Positions 13,261-25,156 of a stretch of DNA of 64,000 bases are shown in pieces (position 1 is the first letter of the stretch; the number at the start of each line of letters is the position of its first letter). The translations under genes were made by a program, and so were the position numbers. The notes beneath the pieces were generated by a model. The model saw nothing but the letters and a program-made list of their open reading frames with translations. It did not search any database and was not told the origin of the DNA. The stretch is from Paramecium pentaurelia (Eukaryota; Ciliophora; Oligohymenophorea; Peniculida; Parameciidae), in contig CAJJDO010000090.1 of the NCBI GenBank assembly GCA_905183005.1, forward strand, positions 186,001 to 250,000, written 5' to 3'.

Positions 13261-13722
13261 TATTATTTAAATTAATTTAAAGATATTTATTTTTCTCTCA
13301 AATTCAGAATTTAATACTTCAATTAATCCAATCTATCTTAGAGACTTTTAAGTCAACACTTCAAATCAATTTAATTTTACTTTTTTTTTTATTTTATATT
13401 ATACAAATTTTAAGAACAAATTAATACATTCTTGATCTAATTACAAGAAATCTAGTTTCATTACTATTTCAATTCTGTTCAAATTAATCTAATCATAAAA
13501 GAAAATAATCTTATTAATTATATATTCATTTTCAATTTTCATTCTAAATTGTAATAAATATCAGAAGAATTATCAATAATGTTACATCATACAATAAGGC
13601 TATAAATTAAGAATTACAAACTAAAATACTATTATATTATCCAGAAATATAATATAAGAAATATTTTTATTTAGAAAAAGGTTGAATTAATTTTGAATCT
13701 TTTAATAATGAAGTTTAATTAA
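13261..13722. other. Intergenic interval
   Basis: Lies between the start of the small protein gene and the stop of the TTLL gene, both on the minus strand. AT-rich, with frequent TGA in all frames. Presumably holds the promoter of the former and the terminator of the latter; no motif is recognised. Confidence 0.5.
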
Positions 13723-15031
13723 TCATAATTGTAAGAGATGCTCCCAATCTGTAGGTTCATTGATTTTAGTAAATAAAGGATCAATTACTATTTTAAATGC
13801 ATCATTTATCATTTTTGGTATTAATTCTTTTAATAATGGTGATGATTCTTCAAGACATGGATTAGTGTTAATTTCAATTAACCATGGCTTTAATTATTCA
13901 TCTAACATAAAGTCATATCCAAAGATCTCAAATGAATATTTACATTTCTTAAATGTATTTTGTACAGCCATCCAAGTAAGGACAATAATAGATTTAATTT
14001 TTGGCAAAACTGTTTTAGTAAATTCTCCATTTGTATAATAATTCAATTCTGAATATGACATCTAGTTTCCTAATTCAAAAAATCCATAATTTTTAGAATA
14101 CTTTTAAACTGCATTATTTGTTAAATGAATAAATGCATCTAAGTTATTTAAATCAAACATATCTGATGATAATCTTGCATAACCTTGATTAAAAATAAAT
14201 ATATCAAATGTATAAGTTACTAAAACCCAAACTCTTATATCAAATTTTCTTCCATCTAATAATAATGGTCTTTAAATGTACTTTTATATCACGAAAGATG
14301 ATGATTTAATTTTGCCTTAACTAAATTGATATTCAGAACTTCCTTTATTAAAATTTTTTAATAAGCTCTTAAGTTCTTCAATGGTTCTAAAAAATTGGAT
14401 ACCTCTTCCTCTATTGAATTCATTTGGTTTCAATATCTTAATAATTAAATGAATTAATTACCCAAATATAATTATTTTCTTCATCTAAGAAACTATGATG
14501 CATTTTAGGAAGGAAATACTAACTATTATGTTTGGTAAAGTAATTAAATTGAGTTTTCATGGAACTTAAAGGTTAGAATTATTCATATGCAAGTGTGAAT
14601 TCTTTAAGAACTTTATTAAGATTATTTTCTTGTGCATTAAATTCAACAATAAAAGATAATGGAGTGATATCCCATACATATTTCTTGTTAGTTTAGCAAA
14701 ATTATTTTAAATTTCTAATTAAATTGCATTTCAAAGTAAGTTCTCTATGATTAGGTAAATGATTAACAATTTAAATTTATGATTAATTGAGAGAGCAATA
14801 TTGGAAGTTCTTGTCATTCATATTCCATTGAAAATGAAATAAATAATTTTCTGATTCTTACCAATTTTTTCTTTTTTGCATTGCTGAAATAATAAGTTTG
14901 CTATTATTTCCAGGAGCAACATAATAATAAAAAACTTTTACTTTTGGATTTAATGGTTTATAAGAACTTCTTGGAATCAAATTAAATGAAGAGTTAATTT
15001 CATTTTAATCTTAAATTTGCTATTGTAACAT
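13723..15031 (-). CDS. Tubulin-tyrosine-ligase-like (TTLL) enzyme
   Basis: Encodes 427 aa with one 25-nt intron (14437-14461). TTLL enzymes are ATP-grasp ligases that add glutamate, glycine or tyrosine to tubulin tails and other proteins. Visible family motifs in order: a YYVAPGNNSKLI N-terminal start, KPNEFNRGRGIQF, a core with LDGRKFDIRVWVL, HLTNNAVQKYSKNYG, FEIFGYDFMLDEQLKPWL, and IEINTNPCLEESSPLL. The ATP- and metal-binding Glu and Asn of the IEINTNP motif are intact. Length is close to the TTL core, with no long C-terminal extension. Whether it glutamylates or glycylates cannot be decided from these motifs. The likely site of action is ciliary or cortical microtubules. Confidence 0.92.
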
Positions 15032-15410
15032 TTAATTTTAATTAAATGTTTAGTAATTAGACTTTAAAGGTATATCTATAAGAATGTAACAGAAGAAGAC
15101 ATTTATTATTTATTTTTTAATGGAGAAATAAATAGATTGAAAAACTATGATATTAATATATATATTAAATCATTTCTTCTATAATTTTGGTAATTCAAGA
15201 GTTATAAAATATTTATATCAAATTAAACTAATTGATAATTATTTTAATTCTAATCTAGGATTATAACCGTTAACAATAATAATAGTAATTCTATTGGAAT
15301 TTAACAAAATTTTAGAGCAGAATTGGATTATCAGGATACTAGAGGTAGAATATATCGAAGTGAAGCTTCATCAAAACAATATGACTACAATTACTTGATA
15401 TATTAATTAA
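15032..15410. other. Intergenic interval
   Basis: About 380 nt between two minus-strand genes. No coding potential is seen; it should contain the TTLL promoter. Confidence 0.5.
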
Positions 15411-16202
15411 TCAATTTAAAACCTTCAACTCTTATTGATTCAATAATTCATCATTTTAAGGGGTATTTACTTCAACTCTTTTCTTGAAGGATCTAATACA
15501 TGCTAACAATATAACTCCACAAATAATAGTGAATAATGCAAACATATGTATTGTTGATCTTTTGTCAACAGTATAATTTTCTACTTAAATCAAACCTTTT
15601 ATTAATTGAGTTATTGGCTCAGTTCGAGCTGTTGAATCCAATGATTTTGAATAGTTTTATAAAATTACTATTTGTTCAGCTGTTATTGGTAAAGAATCAG
15701 ATAAAATAAATATTGTTCTCCCACAATTTTCATATTATACAAAATAATCAACATCCTTTAATTATTCTGCTAAATCTACTAATCGAAGTTAGAAATTATT
15801 TTTAATTTGAAGAGTAGGATTCTCTCTAATATTATTATTAGTTTCAACAGGAATTACAAGTTAAGCAAAAGCTAATTTATCAATTTCTGTTGTATTCATT
15901 TAATACATGTTTACTATGATTTCACATTTTGCCTCTTCTTCATCAGGTATAATATGGATGGCTGGACAATAGATTTCAAAATTTTGGGGTCCAAATATTA
16001 ATGAGGATTAAAGAATTTGTATTTTTGATTTATCATTGATTTTGAAATCCTCTCCATAGCCAATTATGTATTCTCCTTCCAATCTTATAATAATATCAGT
16101 ATCATATTATTATTTTTGTACAGAATTAGGAATTTATAAATAGGCATTCTCAATACATTGGCCATTAATAATACTGAGTAAAGAGAGAATATAAATTATC
16201 AT
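15411..16202 (-). CDS. Type I single-span membrane protein, unknown family
   Basis: An intronless frame of 263 aa. The N-terminus MIIYILSLLSIINGQC is a good signal peptide with cleavage after the NG. About 195 lumenal or extracellular residues follow with a few cysteines. One strong membrane span (IHMFALFTIICGVILLACI) then lies near the C-terminus, with a short basic and polar tail (RSFKKRVEVN). A lumenal region containing an ENCGRTIFILSD segment precedes the span. The shape fits a small sorting receptor or surface protein; I do not recognise the family. The start is set by the signal peptide. It is divergent from the ankyrin gene, with 54 nt between the start codons. Confidence 0.75.
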
Positions 16203-16256
16203 TTAATAAATAAATTGTAATTGCCTGTTAAGATAATTAATTATATATTTATATAA

Positions 16257-17662
16257 ATGAAAAAACTATAATAAATAGAGAATATTAAGCCTGTTAATAC
16301 AGAATTTAGATTATGTGATTTAAATTATCTATTAAATGGTAAATATTATTAAATTATAAAAGGAAGTAAACCAAAAGAGAAATATTTATTGCATCATGTG
16401 TTTTAATATTTCCATTAGGATTTAGAACTTGCTAAAAAATTAACAAATTTATTACTAAAATATGAAAACCCAAATGAATATGACAAAGAGAAATGGACTC
16501 CTTTACATTTAGCTGTGAGATATAATTAAAATAAAGCAGTGATTTATGCCTAATAAATTGGATAATTTAATTTTCATCTTCTTGCAGGATAATAAGGTTT
16601 ATCATTAATGCATTTAGCTGTTCTTAAAAGTAATTATGAAATTATCGAAATTTTGATTGTAATTTATTTAATTAACAATTAGGAAGAGAAAGTATCATTA
16701 TTTACAGAAAATGCAGATGGAATATTACCAAGAAGATTTGCTCTTTAATCTCCAGTTAATTTAAAAATGATTAAGAAATATGAAAATTAATAAATAATGA
16801 GATTTTTAATAGATCTTGAAGATATTGATGATGATGAATCTACTTAAGCAAATAAAATTTAAAATTTGAATGTTTCCTAATAATCAATTAAATAAGGAGA
16901 AGCAAATGATGTTCTCATTACTAGACCAAAAGTATCATTAACATACCATGTTTAATTGAAATAATTCAATCCACAATATTTAAAATGTGAAAGATTTTAT
17001 GAAAATGCTTTGAGTATAATATTTGAAGGAACTGATGTACTTATTTGATATGCGCTAGAGTAAGAGCTTTATACAAGTATGGTACTGTTGTTATCTTTGA
17101 GCAATGATAAGTTTCCAATAAAACACATTTAATAATTAGTTGAATAATTAAATGTTACAATACCAATACTTAGATAAGACTATTTTGATATTGAAAATAA
17201 ATTTGAACAATACAGTAGGAAAATAAAAAAGGATTTGGTTTATGCAATATAAGATTATAGAATAGTATATAAATATTAAATATGTAGAAATTGAAAGGGA
17301 TTCCAAATATCTTTGGAGAACCAAAAAATTAAGAGGCTATTAATAATTTGAAAAGATTTACTTCAAATAAATTAGAATATGACATTAAAAATTATACAGC
17401 TGTATTTCCAATGCATTAATTAATGCAACAGATTCAAAGATTGAGTTAATTCTCATATTTTAGTTTATTGATTTGTGGATATCCAAAGATTAAATTTCAA
17501 TCTAATCATCTTGTGTTGCATCAATTTGAATATTTAAATTAGTTGGAATAATATTGTCTAAGTGAATCATCAAGAATGAAAGAGTGGAATGGTAATGAAT
17601 CAATTAAAAATTTGGATAAACAATTGAAATTTTAAAATATTTATAATAATTATTAATTATGA
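16257..17662 (+). CDS. Ankyrin-repeat protein
   Basis: Reads as about 444 aa with introns at 16659-16682 and 17265-17287, and a probable 24-nt intron at 17037-17060 that removes an otherwise in-frame TGA. Two ankyrin units are recognisable near residues 75-130 (KWTPLHLAVRYN and GLSLMHLAVLKSNYEIIEIL). The C-terminal 250 residues have no recognised domain. Ankyrin repeats bind proteins; the partner is unknown. The stop codon TGA overlaps the ATG of the following methyltransferase gene (ATGA, 17659-17662). If 17037-17060 is not an intron, the gene would end at 17051. Confidence 0.7.
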
Positions 17663-18418
17663 ATAAATAACAATAAGAAGCTATTTAGAAAAATCATTAT
17701 GGTAAACTAGAATTTTGGGAAAGAAGATATTCAGAGTATAGTTTAGAATTATTCTAGAAATGATAAGCCATTTGAATGGTATTAAAATTATGATAACTTA
17801 AAAGACATTGTTACATAATATATTAATCAAAATAGTCGTATTCTCAATATTGGATGTGGAAATTCAAGTATCATAATTAATACTCCAATCCATAGATATA
17901 CCTGAAGATATGTATAAAGAAGGTTATTAATGGATAGTTAATCTAGACTTTTCTAAAACAGTTATTGAATTTATGAAAGATAAGTATAAATCTTATCCTG
18001 CTCATTTTTAATGTAATCAAAATAGATATATAAAGATGTATTGGCTGATGCAAGAGATTTACCATTTCCAAATGATTCATTTGATTGTGTATTTGACAAA
18101 GGATTATTGGATGCAGTTTTAAGTGGAGATTATTCAGCATAAAATTCGAAAAAAGTCATAAATCACATCTACAGAGCCCTAAAAAAAGATACTGGTGTTT
18201 ATATTATTATATCTCATGGATTCCCTGATTAAAGACTTCCATATTTAAGTAAATCTGAATATAATTGGAAAATTACATACAGCAAAGTGTATAAACCAGA
18301 TGTCAGAACTAAAAGTTTAGAATTCGATGCTACAGATCTAAATAATTATCATTTCATATATGTTTGCAAAATGGATAGATATCAAGGTTAAACTGCTGCT
18401 TAAGTCATTGGAATTTGA
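17659..18418 (+). CDS. METTL13/EEF1AKMT4-like SAM-dependent methyltransferase
   Basis: Encodes 228 aa after removing introns at 17736-17757, 17868-17895 and 18013-18035. It has the class I methyltransferase plan. GKLEFWERRYS lies at the start, and ILNIGCGNS (motif I, SAM-binding) is split from its continuation by an intron. Then come IVNLDFSKTVIEFM (acidic strand 2), LADARDLPFPNDSFDCV (motif III), and the family signature DKGLLDAV. These features match the METTL13 and EEF1A-lysine methyltransferase group, which modifies translation factor eEF1A; substrate assignment is inference. The ATG is the first in frame and overlaps the previous stop by ATGA. Confidence 0.85.
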
Positions 18419-18494
18419 TTATATTTTACAGACTTAATAAATATAAATAAATATTCATTTATATTCAATAAGAAAAAATCACTATTAAATAATT

Positions 18495-20123
18495 ATGATA
18501 CTATTTATTTTAATTACACATATTAATGCTCAATGCACTCATCCAATATTTTGTTAAGGAAACATTCTACATACCATATAGACATAAAAAATATTCAATG
18601 ATGGAAAAACCTTTGTAGATATGACTATGAAAAAGACAGAAACTGAGATTTTAAATGCTTGGAAAAATATTGATATTAAAAATAAAGAATAAGTGACAAC
18701 ATTTGTAGCTGATAATTTTAATGAAGCAGGCAGTGATTTAGAATCTATCATACCAAGTGATTATAAAGAAAAACCTGATTACGTTGATAATTTAAAGGTT
18801 TAAGAATTAAAAGATTGGAGTTTAGAAATTAATAAGATATGGTTGGAATTGTGCAAATAATTTAAAAAAGATATAGAAGAATCCTCTTCAATACTATATG
18901 TTCCAAATCCATTCTTTGTACCAGGTGGTAGATTTAGAGAATTCTATTATTGGGATACAATGTGGGTTATAGATGGATTAATAATCAGTAAAATGTTTGA
19001 TAGTGCCATAAAAATGTAGGAGAACTTCGTATATATTATAAATAAACTTGGTTACATACCTAATGGTGCTAGAATATATTATAAAGGAAGGACTTAACCT
19101 CCTGTTTTGGCCTAGATTACTTACAATATATATTAAGGATTAATTAAAGATGGATAATAAGAGAGAGCCAAATAGTTTATACTTAAATCATTTGAAGCTA
19201 TAGAAAAGGAGTTTTAATATTTTTATGAACATAGATCAATAAGAGCATGTTTGATATTTTAAAATGTTTATTGTGATGTGATGTTGTATCATTATGATTC
19301 TGATATTTATTATCCAAGGCCAGAGTCATATAATGAAGATATTTCAATTGGACATGCAAATATTCATATGTATCATGAAATCACAGCAGGAGCTGAAAGT
19401 GGTTGGGACTTTTCTACAAGATGGTTTGCAGATTAGAAAACATTAGAATCCATATAGACATCAGATATTTTAAGTGTTGATTTGAATACATTCATGATAA
19501 TCAATATGAAAAGATTAGCTTCATTTTCAAAGATTTTAGGATATTAAGCCAAACAAACTTTTTATGAAACACTTAGTAAGAATACAGAGGAAATATTATT
19601 AGATAAATTCTACAATAAAGAAACATATTAATGGAATGATTACAATTATAGACAAAAAAGTTTTAATAAGAATTTTTATGCATCAAATTATTTCCCTTTA
19701 ATTTTAAAATCAAAATCAGATAGTAAATTGATAGACAATTTGAAATAAATGATATAATAATATCCTGGAGGAATCCCCACTTCTATATTCAATACAGGAT
19801 AATAATGGGATCTACCTAATTCATGGCCTCCTCTTAATTAAATGATAATTTAAGGATTGATCAATAATGATTAGATGGAACTTGCCTTATAATTATCATA
19901 GAATGTTATCAATAATGCTTATTGTTGTTTTGAAAAATCTATAATTTAATATGGGAAGGGATACATGTTCGAGAAGTATGATGCTACAAGTATAGGAACT
20001 TCAGGAGGAGGTGGAGAATATGAAGTATAAACAGGATTTGGATGGACTAACGGTGTAGTTATTTGGATATTAAATACGTTTGGATAAAAATTAGTTTTAC
20101 CAACATGTCCATAATAGATATGA
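18495..20123 (+). CDS. Secreted trehalase (GH37)
   Basis: An intronless frame of 542 aa. Trehalase hydrolyses alpha,alpha-trehalose to two glucose. Both family signatures are present: PGGRFREFYYWDTMW near residue 143 and QWDLPNSWPP near residue 436. The glycine-rich C-terminal motif GGGGEYEVQTGFGWTNGV is also there. The N-terminus MILFILITHINAQC is a signal peptide, so the enzyme probably acts in the food vacuole, lysosome or outside the cell. Length is typical for the family. Sited 76 nt after the methyltransferase gene and 20 nt from the stop of the convergent RCC1-like gene. Confidence 0.95.
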
Positions 20124-20143
20124 ATTATAAGAAAAAGAAATTG

Positions 20144-22249
20144 TCATAAATGTTATAAATCTGTAATTTTCGTTAGTTTTTTAGCATCTCTTTATTCTCT
20201 CTGAAGTCTTTATTACATTCTATTATAGCGGCCTTGAAATAGTTTTGTATCATCTTTTAGTCTTTTCCATTTTATAGGTAAGAAACATTAATCTTTTGTC
20301 ATTAGATTATCCATTAGCAACTTTTCATGATATCCATTATAGATACGTTTCACATACTCATATTTCATAATGTCTGGATCATCAATGAACTCTTTCTATT
20401 CAGTATCTTGAATATGTAGAGATTCCCTTTAAGTCTATGGTTAGGATTTAATTATCTTAGCCATGTTGTCTAAAGGAATGTAAAGAGGATTTAATCTTTC
20501 AGATTCTAATATCAAATCTGAAACCTTGTCAATTTCTATAGCTTACTATAATTTTGTATTTAAAATGTGTAATGGAATTCTATTTTTAATTTAATTTGTT
20601 TAATTCACATTCTTTGAAAGAAGTTTAAACTATTCCCAAGATCCTTAAACATTTTTATTATCTTTCACATCTCTATCTGTTTTTAGCAATTGCAATTTTC
20701 CTTATTTCATCTATTCTTTTATCAAATCAAATTTAATTGTACTAAATCTAGGTTTGTGTTCTGATTAGAAACCTAATGTTTGTAATTCAGATATCATCAT
20801 TGTACTTCTCCTTTTTAATTACATAACATATAAGGATTGTTTTCTTTACAGACGAGAATATAAAAAATCTTCAGGTTAAATTGGTTTAATTTACTATTCT
20901 AATACTTTCTAATTTAATTCTTATAAACATTTAGTTCTTTTATTTTCATCATAGAATACATTTCTAACTTTATTATTCTTTAATTCCACATAATCTTTAT
21001 ATTTCTTAACTTTTTCTTTTACTTATTATTTAAAATGTTCAGAGACTTAATAAGCTTATTCATTCCCAATAAATAATACAATACCATCTCCACATAAAAA
21101 TTCCTCACATCGAAACCCACTTTTTATTAATTATGGTTTTGGATATTTAGAATTCCATTAATATAATCTACCTAATTGATCAACACATGCAGCTTAACTT
21201 TAAGCTACATGAATTTTACGTATATTAGAATACTAATTAGGCATTTGAACTTCTTTAATCTTCAAAGCTTCTTCAAATGTCATAGTTTATAATCCATTAC
21301 CCCATTCATATACAATTCCTTATTAATTCAAAGCTAAACTATAGTGATTTCCACATTAAATATCTTGAATTCTTTCTAATTATTTGATTTGAGTAGGAGT
21401 ACTGCAATAAGTTTAGAATGTATATCCTGCCATTTATAATCCTAATTCTCCATTCTTACCATTTCCCCATGAAAAAACATATCCATTCTCATCCAATAAT
21501 AAAGAATGACTTATTGAACATGATATCTTTACTATCTTATTCATTATTAGTAATGGTTTTGAAGTTGAAACTACATTAGTCTTAACTCCAAGTAAATGGG
21601 TAAATCCACTACCATATAAATCACCATGTTAAATATAATAAAATCGATCATTTTATGCACATAATTATGAAACACCTTTTTAAGGTAATTATTTTGGATC
21701 CAAACACAATCCTTTATATTATGAACAACCAAAATTTGTTTCGCCCCAATAATAAAGACCTTCCCAATTGTAAGCATAGGTATAGGTTTCAGCACAAGTT
21801 AGAAGTTCATAATTGCAATATAATCTTTAAGGTTTTTTTTGTACTTCAGAAACCTCACCTAATCCTAATTAAGCATGAGAGTTATCACCAAAAACCCATA
21901 CATCATCCCTAACTATTTTATTAAAGTACCGATTGCCGAATAGAAAAAAAGAACGGAATCCTCCGAATAATCTAATGATAGTAGCATCAACTAGGATCTA
22001 ATTCACTGAACCGTGAGGTATAAAGTCCACCAAATCAGTACGGCCGATAAAGAAGACTACTTTAATTTGCACACACTACCATTGCTCATATTTGGATGGG
22101 GTTGTTAATTAATTAATATTTATGCCTAACTAAATTAAGTATAATCTTGATAGATAGAGTAACACAAAAATATATCATTTAATAATAAAATTATGTTAAC
22201 TTACTTTATATTTCCTATTTATAATATCATACAGATTTATATTTTCCAT
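20144..22249 (-). CDS. RCC1-like repeat protein with helical C-terminal half
   Basis: The main frame from about 22100 to 20144 is open without introns. The N-terminal half has RCC1 blades: DDVWVFGDNSHAQLGLGE, then EGLYYWGETNFG, ENGYVFSWGNGKNGELGL with IQCGNHYSLALN, QGIVYEWGNGL, and DQLGRLYQWNSKYPKP. The C-terminal 300 residues are Lys/Glu-rich and helical. RCC1 propellers bind proteins or act as GTPase exchange factors; no specific role is visible. The start is uncertain. A MENINLYDII exon at 22205-22249 joins in frame only through a 75-nt intron (22130-22204), which would be unusually long here; together they give 676 aa. Confidence 0.72.
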
Positions 22250-22398
22250 GTTTTAATAAAATTTAAATAGAATTATCCTTTATATAATGTATTAACTATT
22301 AAAGATTAGACAATAAATGTAAATAATCTAATGAATAATATGTAAAAATAATAGAATTAATTATAAATGATATTAAATACTATATGTATGTATATTGA

Positions 22399-23684
22399 TC
22401 AAGATATTATTTTCACATTTGGAAGTGTTTATTATTGTTATTGTAAAAGTGTTGGTTACATAGTTTAGATAGGTTAGTCTTGTATAATGTATTACTTATG
22501 AATTGGTTATGGAGGATATGATTGAGATGAATCTATTACATATTATGTTTGAATTGGACGAGTAGTAGTAGTTTATTCAAGTATAACTCTTTAAGGGGAT
22601 TACTATTAAAGTAAAATCGATTATCTTGATAATTCAACACTGATTCGTTATTCCAAGGATTTAATCAAATCATCTTTTTATCCTATAATTGTTGCCATCT
22701 TAATATTTTCTTATTCTACAAATCTGAAATCATTTATCATTCTACTATAATCCTATTTTAATCTAATTTTCTCAGGATCATCTTTAAATGATAATGATGA
22801 TAATTCTGAATTAGTGAATTTGAGAGAATCTATTTCTCTTAATAAAGCATTGCGTTCTTATTCTAAATATCTCACTTAGTTAATTAATTCATAATTCTCT
22901 TATGGGACTGGAACATGAACAACAGATTAAGGTAATGGTTATCTTAATCTGAGATCTAAATCTTAGATCAAACTAGTCTTTTATTAAAGTTCTATTTGAA
23001 TATTATTTATTATTTGTTTCAATTCCTTAATTTTTTTCTTTTTCTTATTTAATTGTGTTTCCAATCTTTCGATTTAATATGGATTGATAATTTAAGATTA
23101 TTAAGGTTGAGTTTATTATACTCTTTAAGTTAATTAATGTTTAATATCAAAGAGTGATTGTTTTAAATCTTATAATTATCGTTATTATTCATCTTATAGT
23201 TTTTAATTCTGTAATTGATCTAATTATTATTACATCTTTAATTCCATTTCCTTAATTTCTTGTATATGTAATTTTTCTATTTCATCCAATTTCTTTTCGT
23301 AATCCTCATTTCTATTTTATACTATTGGTTACTTTTCTATAAATATTAATTGTTTATACCTTTTAACACTACTTATCTTGTAACAACCTTTTATTCTTTG
23401 TCACAACATTAAACACAAGGCATACAAGGTATACAGCAATTCTATTCTTATATCATATGATCTTATTTTATAAATTATGATTCTCCTTGTACTACTCTTC
23501 TCTCTCTTATTACTGTAGGTTCTGTTGTTATGACTTATGTTGTTTGAATATTTGGTAGTAAAACTATTGGTTATTCATATGTAGAAGCTACATATGGAGT
23601 AGGAACATATGTTTAATAGTATGATTGAAGATGATCATATCTATAATCGACTGCTTTAGTTTTCTTTTCAGAGTGTTTTGACAT
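22399..23684 (-). CDS. Cys-cluster and coiled-coil protein
   Basis: Encodes 420 aa with one 23-nt intron (23337-23359). The first 110 residues are Tyr/Pro/Thr-rich with a compact cysteine cluster (NCCIPCMPCVQCCDKEQ) that could bind metal or be palmitoylated. A long Gln/Glu/Lys-rich coiled coil follows to about residue 330, then a Gln/Pro/Thr-rich tail. The N-terminal Tyr/Pro-rich and C-terminal Gln/Pro-rich flanks suggest a cortical or cytoskeletal scaffold, but I do not recognise a family. The start is the first ATG (MSKHSEKKTKAVDYR). Confidence 0.72.
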
Positions 23685-23717
23685 TTAAATAAATCAACGG
23701 TTAATTAATTAAAAAAT

Positions 23718-24431
23718 TCATGACATAGTAGCATTGCAAGAACAATCAAGAATTGACCAGAAGGAAGGTGGATAGATATATTTCTTACGATTTTGTACGT
23801 CTTCAAATTAACTAAATATCGATTCGCAATAATCCATTCTTTGTCTATATTGAATTGCAAATCTCTTAGCATATTCAATGAATTATGATTCTTTCTTGGC
23901 TTAGTCAATCATCATTTTTAAGGCTGTCTCTTTATTATTAATAGCCTCAAGAATAATAATTTAAAATTAATCATTATTTTAACATTGTATTTGTTAAACT
24001 TTTTTATGTTGAATTGAGTTTTCAAAATGTTTCTCAGCTTTCTTTATTTTTTTAGTCCAATCTACTCTGAATTCACAAACCTATCTAAATGTCTTGCCTT
24101 GTTAATTTTTTTCATATAATTATTCATGTATGCAATTATTCATATGTAAACAAGGTTAAATAATTAAAGAGACTAATAATTCTAAATCCTTTTAATTCTT
24201 ATATTCAAAAAGTTTCTTATCAGAACTTGTTGGTGTTTTTATTTTAATAGTATAACTATTCTAACAGTCAAGTTGAATAGAAGACTTTAATTTGTCATAT
24301 ATCTGAATTTAAGGAGATGGATGTTTTCTATGACCACTAAGTCTAAGTTAATTGATTTGAGATTCATCTTGAATTAAATTTGAGATATTCTTCATTAATT
24401 TAAATTATGTTTCCACGAATACTAAAAACAT
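23718..24431 (-). CDS. Uncharacterised 237-aa protein
   Basis: An intronless frame with balanced composition. Possible features are a LIQDESQINQLRLSGHRKHPSPQ segment near residue 20, two cysteines in PCLHMNNCIHEQ near residue 105, and mostly helical sequence with AEKHFENS and ETALKMMIDQAKKE. No signal peptide or membrane segment is present. I do not recognise the family. It ends 33 nt from the start of the neighbouring minus-strand gene (23684). Confidence 0.6.
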
Positions 24432-24533
24432 AAAAGTAATTGGATTGTTGTTAAATTAAGCTCATTTAGTCCATATACGTTATTCATGAATAAAAATTGT
24501 TATAATTTGGCATTAGAATTGAAATAATATCTC

Positions 24534-25033
24534 ATGTCTGATTATTTACTTACTTAATTTCCAATTTTGTAATTACCAGATTATATGGAGAATACATTTG
24601 CATTACATGTTAATTTATTGCAATAACGTCTAGTATATAAATTTTAATAGTTTTAGTTGAATGAGAAAAACACTTAATCTGAGAAAGACATAGATCATTT
24701 AAGATTCTTTTTGAAAACATATGTATATAGTGAATTGGCTAACAAATATAATGAAAAATATCCTGCTGATGGTAAGGAAACAACTTAGAAAAAATAGCAT
24801 TTAGTGAATATTTTATAGAGAACTATTAGAATAGAGTAGAGATTATGGCTCCTGAATTTAAGATATTAGATAATGATATGTAAACTTTATAGAGGGATGA
24901 GATTGATGAGAATACAAGAAAATTTATTAGGAAATTCATTTTTCTAAATAAAATAGGGATTACAAATAATATCATATAAAAATATAGTAATTATGTGATG
25001 GCTCATGTAAAATAATTCAAATAAAATAGATGA
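24534..25033 (+). CDS. Uncharacterised small helical protein
   Basis: Encodes 149 aa after removing introns of 24 nt (24633-24656; an 18-nt version ending at 24650 also stays in frame) and 26 nt (24772-24797). The protein begins MSDYLLTQFPILQLPDYM and contains EYFIENYQNRVEIMAPEF and DEIDENTRKFIRKFIFL. It is mostly helical with no membrane span. I do not recognise the family. The splice choice at the second intron is supported by the total length being divisible by three. Confidence 0.55.
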
Positions 25034-25156
25034 ATTATTTACATTCATTGTAATATATAGATATTATGCAATATAAGATTTATTGGGGAATGTAAGAGGA
25101 ATTAAAATAGTTGAATAATTGATTGAATTGTGAATTAGATAATTGTATAAATTTGA

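Noticed and set aside
14818..14870. Apparent frameshift in the TTLL gene
   Set aside because: It came from a reading slip on the reverse strand. With the bases read correctly the frame is continuous, and CDS length minus the 25-nt intron is divisible by three.
17037..17060. In-frame TGA in the ankyrin gene as stop readthrough or selenocysteine
   Set aside because: A 24-nt intron with GTAC...TAGAG ends removes it; there is no sign of a recoding element and the simpler explanation suffices, though the GAG acceptor is not the favoured type.
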